A stretch of DNA of 10,333 nucleotides from Balneolaceae bacterium. Its GTDB lineage: Bacteria > Bacteroidota > Rhodothermia > Balneolales > Balneolaceae. Location of the stretch: NCBI GenBank assembly GCA_007129085.1, contig SKWF01000337.1:1-10333 (forward strand), in the 5' to 3' direction. Below, one piece after another: positions 6,287 through 10,333 of this stretch. Below the pieces are notes generated by a model that saw nothing but the letters and a program-made list of their open reading frames with translations, was not told the origin of the DNA and did not search any database. Every line of letters starts with the position of its first letter. Position 1 is the first letter of the stretch. Both the position numbers and the translations under genes were made by a program.

Positions 6287-7492
6287 ATGATTAATAATTT
6301 GACAGATGTTCGCGGAATTAACGCCTGGGGCGCACACATGGGTATTAAATCCAAACGGCGGGATATCGCTCTAATCTATTCCGATAAGCCGGCAAGTGCG
6401 GCCTCCGTATTTACGCAGAATTTGGTATGTGCCGAACCCATTAAATTGAGCCGGAAGCATATCAAAGATGGATCTATCCAGGCGATTATTATTAACTCCG
6501 GGAATGCGAACGCCTGCACCGGCCAAAAAGGGTGGGAAGGAGCCGTAGCGATGGCAGAAACCACAGCCAAAGAGCTGGATATTCCCGTTGAGTCAGTTTT
6601 GGTAGCATCCACCGGGTTGATTGGTGAGCCGTTCCCGACGGAAAAAGTATTGAGTGGTATTAAAGAGTGTGTCAGCAAAATGTCGAAACGCGAAATTGCG
6701 GGATCGCTGGCCGCCAATGCCATTCTCACCACCGATACGTTTGCCAAAGAGGGATACTCCTCATTCGAAATTGACGACACAACCATTAACATGGCCGGAA
6801 TTGCCAAAGGGTCCGGGATGATTCACCCCAACATGGCAACCATGCTCGGCTTTATTGTTTGCGATGTGGCTATCACCTCGGAGTTGCTTGATAAAGCCCT
6901 GCGTGAAGCGGTAAATAAAACATTTAATATGATTACGGTGGACGGCGATACATCCACCAACGACATGGTATCCATTATCTGCAATGGCATGGCGGAAAAC
7001 AAAATTATTGATGAAGAAGATGAGCGGTACGATCTTTTCCTTGAGCACTTAATTAAACTCTGCAAGCATCTTGCCATGTTGATTGTATCCGATGGAGAGG
7101 GATCCACAAAATTGGTGGAGTATCGTGTTGAGGGAGCAAAAACGGAAGAGGGTGCGCGACAAATCGCCCGAACCATTTCTGATTCCAACCTGGTGAAAAC
7201 GGCCATTTTTGGAACGGATCCCAACTGGGGACGAATTTTTGCCGCCGCGGGCCGGGCCGGAGTCAGTTTTGATCCTGACAAAGTAGATCTCTATTTCGGA
7301 TCGGGGCGAGCCGTACAGATCTTAGATAACGGTCAGCCGACAGACCACAGCCGCGAAGAGGTAAAAAAGGAGATGAACACATCCACCATTACCATTACGC
7401 TGACCCTGAACGAAGGAACAGAAGAAGCGGTTGCATGGGGGTCGGATCTCTCGTACGAATATGTTCGCATTAATGCGGAGTATACTACGTAG
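6287..7492 (+). CDS. argJ: Glutamate N-acetyltransferase / ornithine acetyltransferase
   Basis: ArgJ transfers the acetyl group from N-acetylornithine to glutamate, regenerating N-acetylglutamate and releasing ornithine; some members also use acetyl-CoA. The 401-residue protein has the diagnostic 'AKGSGMIHPNMATML' motif. In this family the precursor cleaves itself between Ala and Thr, which here predicts an alpha chain 1-184 and a beta chain starting with the nucleophile Thr185. Other family landmarks are 'NSGNANACTG', 'TDPNWGRI' and the C-terminal 'YVRINAEYTT', so the protein is complete. The start ATG at 6287 lacks a Shine-Dalgarno, but the N-terminal 'DVRGINAWG' sits at the normal place. 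It is the third gene of the operon and is followed by a terminator. Its presence indicates the cyclic, acetyl-recycling ornithine pathway. Bifunctionality cannot be judged from sequence alone. Confidence 0.96.
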   Translation: MINNLTDVRGINAWGAHMGIKSKRRDIALIYSDKPASAASVFTQNLVCAEPIKLSRKHIKDGSIQAIIINSGNANACTGQKGWEGAVAMAETTAKELDIPVESVLVASTGLIGEPFPTEKVLSGIKECVSKMSKREIAGSLAANAILTTDTFAKEGYSSFEIDDTTINMAGIAKGSGMIHPNMATMLGFIVCDVAITSELLDKALREAVNKTFNMITVDGDTSTNDMVSIICNGMAENKIIDEEDERYDLFLEHLIKLCKHLAMLIVSDGEGSTKLVEYRVEGAKTEEGARQIARTISDSNLVKTAIFGTDPNWGRIFAAAGRAGVSFDPDKVDLYFGSGRAVQILDNGQPTDHSREEVKKEMNTSTITITLTLNEGTEEAVAWGSDLSYEYVRINAEYTT

Positions 7493-7545
7493 GGAACCTG
7501 CGAAGGTTTATTTGAAACTTATTTCATGTTAAAAAAGTTATAATG

Positions 7546-7588
7546 AAAAGAGATTTTCAGGTTTGAGTTATCTGAATTACTCTTTTTT
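7546..7588 (+). terminator. Intrinsic terminator after argJ
   Basis: A stem forms from AAAAGAG (7546-7552) with CTCTTTT (7580-7586). After a 3x3 internal loop it continues as TTCAG (7556-7560) with CTGAA (7572-7576) around an 11-nt loop. Six Ts (7583-7588) close the 3' side. It lies 53 bp after the argJ stop and should end the argBCJ transcript. The A-rich 5' side means it might also work for opposite-strand transcription. Confidence 0.65.
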
Positions 7589-7621
7589 ATTTTCTTTAAA
7601 ACAATATAATCCATCAAGAGA

Positions 7622-7681
7622 ATTTACTGTCTAAAAAAATTAGCAGTAAATGAATATGGTATTTTATAGAGTACTATACCA
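7622..7681. promoter_or_regulatory. Two inverted repeats in the amidohydrolase leader/promoter region
   Basis: ATTTACTG (7622-7629) pairs perfectly with CAGTAAAT (7644-7651). Inside it, after a bulged T, CTAA (7631-7634) pairs with TTAG (7640-7643) around AAAAA, which makes a 12-bp stem. A second pair, TGGTAT (7657-7662) and ATACCA (7676-7681), follows 5 bp later and contains an alternative TATAG/CTATA stem. They lie 22-81 bp before the amidohydrolase ATG. They could be operators or a leader structure. No clear promoter hexamers or Shine-Dalgarno are visible. Confidence 0.4.
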
Positions 7682-7702
7682 TGTTATCCAAAATTCACGA
7701 CT

Positions 7703-9052
7703 ATGCTTCATTTTAAGAGATTTCTATTACCGGCTTTGACCCTGCTGTTTTTAGCCGTACAAGCAATTGCACAGCAGCCGGAACGCATCATTTTTGAAAG
7801 CGTACAGATTTTCGACGGCCGGTCAGAAACCCTGTCAACTCCTTCTTCGGTGCTGGTTGAAGGAAACATCATTCAGCTTATTTCTACAGATATCAATCCG
7901 GAGGATTACCCCGATGCAATGCGCATCGACGGTGAAGGTTTCACACTCATGCCCGGGCTGATTGATGTGCATGTGCACCTGACATTTGGAGCACTTTCCA
8001 TGGAAAACATGATGAATCCCAATATGAGCATGGATACGACGGCCCCAATAATAGCGGAGCAGTCTTCCAATATGCTTATGCGAGGATTTACCGCTGTAAG
8101 AGATGTGGGCGGTCCTATTTTTGAAATTAAGGCTGCTATTGATGAAGGGGTATTTCCCGGCCCGAGAGTATGGCCTTCCGGAGCAACAATTAGTCAAACG
8201 GCCGGGCATGGTGATTTTCGCATGCCTCATGAGCGCTCGCGTCGTTTCTTTGGCGAGCCTTCCCGAGCCGAACTCCTGGGGGCGACTTTCATTGCTGACG
8301 GCAGGGACGAAGTGCTTACAGCCGTTCGCGAAAACCTCCGTTTTGGCGCCAGCCAGATCAAACTGATGGCAGGTGGTGGCACTTCATCGGCTTACGATCC
8401 GGTAGATGTAACCCAGTACACGCTTGATGAAATGCGCGCTGCGGTTGAGGCCGCTGAAGACTGGGGAACCTACGTAATGGTTCATGCCTACACCCCAAGA
8501 GCTATTCAACGCGCAATTGAAGCCGGTGTAAAAGTTATCGAGCACGGACAATTACTTGATGAGGAAACCATCCGGATGATGGTTGAAAATGACGTATGGC
8601 TGAGCAGTCAGGTACTGAGAGAGTCGACTCCCGATATGGATCCGCTGCGCGTTGAAAAGCGAAAACCTGTAATGGAGGGGCAGGCCAAAGTATGGCCATT
8701 AATCAAAGAGCATGGCGTGAAGATCGGTTTTGGAACTGACTTTTTATTCGAACCGGATTTAAATGTCGAACAAAACAACAGCATACTTCAGCTTCTCGAG
8801 TGGTTTGAGCCGCATGAAATGCTCAAAATCGTTACCTATAACAACGCACGCATGTTGGATCTTTCCGGTATGAGAAGCCCTTTTCAGGGGCGGCTGGGCG
8901 TGGTCGAAGAAGGAGCTCTTGCCGATCTGCTTCTGGTAAAAGGTGATGTGCTCCGGAACCCGGATCTCATCGCCGATCCGGAAAACAACTTCCTCATCAT
9001 CATGAAAGACGGAAAAATCTACAAAAATCTGACGGAAGATCAGCAGGAATAG
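7703..9052 (+). CDS. Exported metal-dependent amidohydrolase, prolidase/Xaa-dipeptidase-like
   Basis: The 449-residue protein has a signal peptide (residues 1-23, AIA before Gln24) and so acts outside the cytoplasm, probably in the periplasm. The mature part is a complete amidohydrolase: a beta-sandwich segment ('GNIIQLIS', 'GFTLMPGLIDVHVHL'), metal ligands His90 and His92, the probable carboxylated lysine Lys220 in 'IKLMAGGG', His261 ('MVHAYTP'), His281 ('VIEHGQ') and the catalytic Asp346 ('GFGTDF'). It ends with the usual sandwich return 'GVVEEGALADLLLVKGD'. The carboxylated Lys and spacing fit the binuclear-zinc subgroup that includes Xaa-Pro and Xaa-Arg dipeptidases, which hydrolyse dipeptides or N-acyl amino acids. 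The exact substrate is not predictable. A Met-rich loop (residues 100-110, five Met) follows the first metal motif. It is probably monocistronic, set between the arg terminator and a 349-bp gap. Confidence 0.88.
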   Translation: MLHFKRFLLPALTLLFLAVQAIAQQPERIIFESVQIFDGRSETLSTPSSVLVEGNIIQLISTDINPEDYPDAMRIDGEGFTLMPGLIDVHVHLTFGALSMENMMNPNMSMDTTAPIIAEQSSNMLMRGFTAVRDVGGPIFEIKAAIDEGVFPGPRVWPSGATISQTAGHGDFRMPHERSRRFFGEPSRAELLGATFIADGRDEVLTAVRENLRFGASQIKLMAGGGTSSAYDPVDVTQYTLDEMRAAVEAAEDWGTYVMVHAYTPRAIQRAIEAGVKVIEHGQLLDEETIRMMVENDVWLSSQVLRESTPDMDPLRVEKRKPVMEGQAKVWPLIKEHGVKIGFGTDFLFEPDLNVEQNNSILQLLEWFEPHEMLKIVTYNNARMLDLSGMRSPFQGRLGVVEEGALADLLLVKGDVLRNPDLIADPENNFLIIMKDGKIYKNLTEDQQE

Positions 9053-9401
9053 AGAAGTTAGGCCATTGCTGTGCGAATGGGACAAATTATTTTTTTCTCA
9101 TCATAGTAAGGCCCGTTTACTAAAGACACTTCTTCACAATGATGATCGGAAAAGCTTTTTATCGAACTGAAGTAAACAGTTATCTCTTCAATAATATTAC
9201 TCCATCAATTAAATAGAGGTTTCTACAGGGTAAATCTGTCAGGTTTTGAAAAACCAAACAGGTTCAATTCATTGTTTGTAAAACGTTATTAAACGGGTCT
9301 ATTTATGATCAAATGAAATTAAATGTTGTAACATATAATTTAGTTTATCGCTACAAGTGCTACATTTCGAAATTAAATTCTTAAACAAAAAAGTATCAGG
9401 C
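9053..9401. other. Gene-free AT-rich spacer before the efflux adaptor
   Basis: I see no convincing ORF or RNA gene here. A possible weak terminator for the amidohydrolase lies at 9063-9096: CCATT/AATGG around 8 nt, then GACAAATTA and a T-rich run. GTTTACT (9115-9121) and AGTAAAC (9171-9177) form a widely spaced inverted pair that uses the same heptamer as the porin-upstream palindrome. GGTTTT-ga-AAAACC (9242-9255) and ATGTTGTAACAT (9323-9334) are short palindromes. The latter overlaps by one base a perfect TATAAT (9334-9339), which is a possible -10 for the adaptor gene, though no -35 match is visible at the right distance. Confidence 0.4.
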
Positions 9402-10333
9402 TTGAAATCATCATTATTTACTTGTGTGCTAGTCTTTTTGGTCGTTATTGGGCTGTCAGGTTGTGGAAATGGAGAGGATAACGGTTCATCCCGTGACTTT
9501 TCTCAAATGCGTGGCGGAGGAGGCCCGGCAACCAGTGTGGAAGTTATACCGGTCGAAACCTCAACAATATCCGATCAAGTACGCTCTTTCGGAACAATTC
9601 GTGCCCAGGATGTCGTAAACATCAACCCGCAGGTAAGTAACCGTGTGGTGGAGATTCATGCTGATTTGGGGGATGAAGTGAGCCGGGGGCAAATTCTCGC
9701 AAAAATTTATGATGTTCCCTATCGTGATAACTATGAACAAGCTCAGGCTGAACTTCGACAAGCGCAATCAACCTTCCGGCGCGACAGCACACAGTTTGTC
9801 CGGCAGGAGACTCTTTTTGAAACCGGCTCCATCAGCTCTTCTGAATTTGATGAAGCTCGTACAACGTACGAAAATAGCCGATCTCAGCTTGAGTCAGCGC
9901 GTGCATCACTAACACAAAGCCGTGAAGATCTCGAAAATACGGAGATCAAATCTCCGGTGGATGGTGTTGTGCTGGGTAGAAATATTTCGCAGGGTGATAT
10001 AGCATCAACCGGTGAAACTGCTTTTGAAATTGCAAATACTGTCGGGTATGAAACCCGTCTCCATCTGCCTATGGATGATTGGGAGGTAATTCAGGTTGGC
10101 CAGGAGGTAGATCTTCGAATGTCGAACCGAGATGGAATTATTGCTCGTGGAACCGTATCGAGGATTAGTCCTCAGCTGAGCCCTAATACCGGACTTGGTG
10201 AGGTGGTAGTAAGCCTTGTTGATGTTACTGAAAGGGTACGGCAGGGGATTTTGGCGGAATCACGAATTACGCTGGAAGTGCGGGAGAATACAATGGTAAT
10301 TCCGCGTTCGTCGATGATTGAAAATGTTGAAAC
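9402..10333 (+). CDS. RND-type efflux periplasmic adaptor lipoprotein, N-terminal part (cut by window edge)
   Basis: An open frame runs from TTG at 9402 to the window end (310 codons). The only other upstream start in frame is GTG at 9357, after a stop at 9336. TTG is chosen because it yields a lipoprotein signal: Lys2, hydrophobic core 5-18, lipobox LSGC with Cys21. Cys21 should be acylated and anchor the protein in the membrane facing the periplasm. A Gly-rich linker (38-41) follows, then the first lipoyl-like half (about 71-103), an alpha-helical coiled-coil hairpin (about 107-181, rich in Gln/Glu/Arg) and the second lipoyl half 'SPVDGVVLGRNISQGD' (184-199). The start of the beta-barrel domain (from about 205) is the last part seen. 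This order is that of HlyD/AcrA-type membrane-fusion proteins, which link an inner-membrane RND (or ABC) pump to an outer-membrane channel. The pump gene would be expected just downstream. Substrate unknown. Confidence 0.9.
   Translation, partial: MKSSLFTCVLVFLVVIGLSGCGNGEDNGSSRDFSQMRGGGGPATSVEVIPVETSTISDQVRSFGTIRAQDVVNINPQVSNRVVEIHADLGDEVSRGQILAKIYDVPYRDNYEQAQAELRQAQSTFRRDSTQFVRQETLFETGSISSSEFDEARTTYENSRSQLESARASLTQSREDLENTEIKSPVDGVVLGRNISQGDIASTGETAFEIANTVGYETRLHLPMDDWEVIQVGQEVDLRMSNRDGIIARGTVSRISPQLSPNTGLGEVVVSLVDVTERVRQGILAESRITLEVRENTMVIPRSSMIENVE

Noticed and set aside
6376..7281. Three minus-strand open frames opposite argJ
   Set aside because: ArgJ is complete with all diagnostic motifs; these antisense frames have no recognisable content.
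9242..9255. GGTTTT-ga-AAAACC as a terminator hairpin
   Set aside because: The two-base spacer is too small for a stable RNA loop and no T-tract follows; it is more likely chance or a protein site.
1..10333. CRISPR array, tRNA/rRNA genes, transposase, prophage or toxin-antitoxin genes
   Set aside because: No regularly spaced repeats, cloverleaf-like segments or recognisable proteins of these kinds were seen on either strand.

Overview
The window looks like chromosomal DNA of a free-living member of the Bacteroidota/Balneolota (Rhodothermota-like) group. I infer this from moderate GC, exported proteins with classic signal peptides ending AxA|Q, mostly absent Shine-Dalgarno sequences, one TAnnTTTG-type promoter candidate, and the general look of the proteins. 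The phylum is an inference from style, not from a marker gene.

Left part, minus strand (1-3884). Read in the direction of transcription: a sensor histidine kinase (3884-2463), a NarL/FixJ-type response regulator (2393-1740), a 200-bp gap with several palindromes, an outer-membrane porin-like beta-barrel (1539-262), and the start of a secreted YceI-like protein (187 to beyond base 1). The kinase has a PAS domain very like the heme-binding oxygen-sensing PAS of FixL, with the proximal His and the distal Arg in the correct 20-residue spacing. That PAS is joined to a HisKA_3 (NarL-type) transmitter and a degenerate receiver domain. The most attractive reading is a gas- or redox-responsive two-component system beside an envelope porin/YceI pair that it may control.

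Middle (3885-4280). The divergent intergenic region holds a 182-bp element (3906-4087) with 16-bp imperfect terminal inverted repeats and nested internal palindromes. It looks like a MITE or REP-like dispersed repeat and abuts the kinase leader. Beyond it lies a candidate promoter for the arginine operon.

Plus strand, 4281-7492. argB, argC and argJ encode N-acetylglutamate kinase, N-acetyl-gamma-glutamyl-phosphate reductase and glutamate N-acetyltransferase. They form a compact arginine-biosynthesis operon that ends at a hairpin-T terminator (7546-7588). ArgJ implies the acetyl-recycling route to ornithine.

Right part, plus strand. After a 210-bp gap with two strong inverted repeats comes an exported metal-dependent amidohydrolase of the prolidase-like (Xaa-Pro/Xaa-Arg dipeptidase) group (7703-9052). 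A 349-bp AT-rich gap follows, then the 5' part of a lipoprotein RND-type efflux periplasmic adaptor (9402 to beyond the window end), starting at TTG. I see no RNA genes, CRISPR array, prophage or transposase, and no clearly undescribed multi-gene system. The best leads are the FixL-like PAS/HisKA_3 kinase and its neighbourhood, and the palindromic repeat element.
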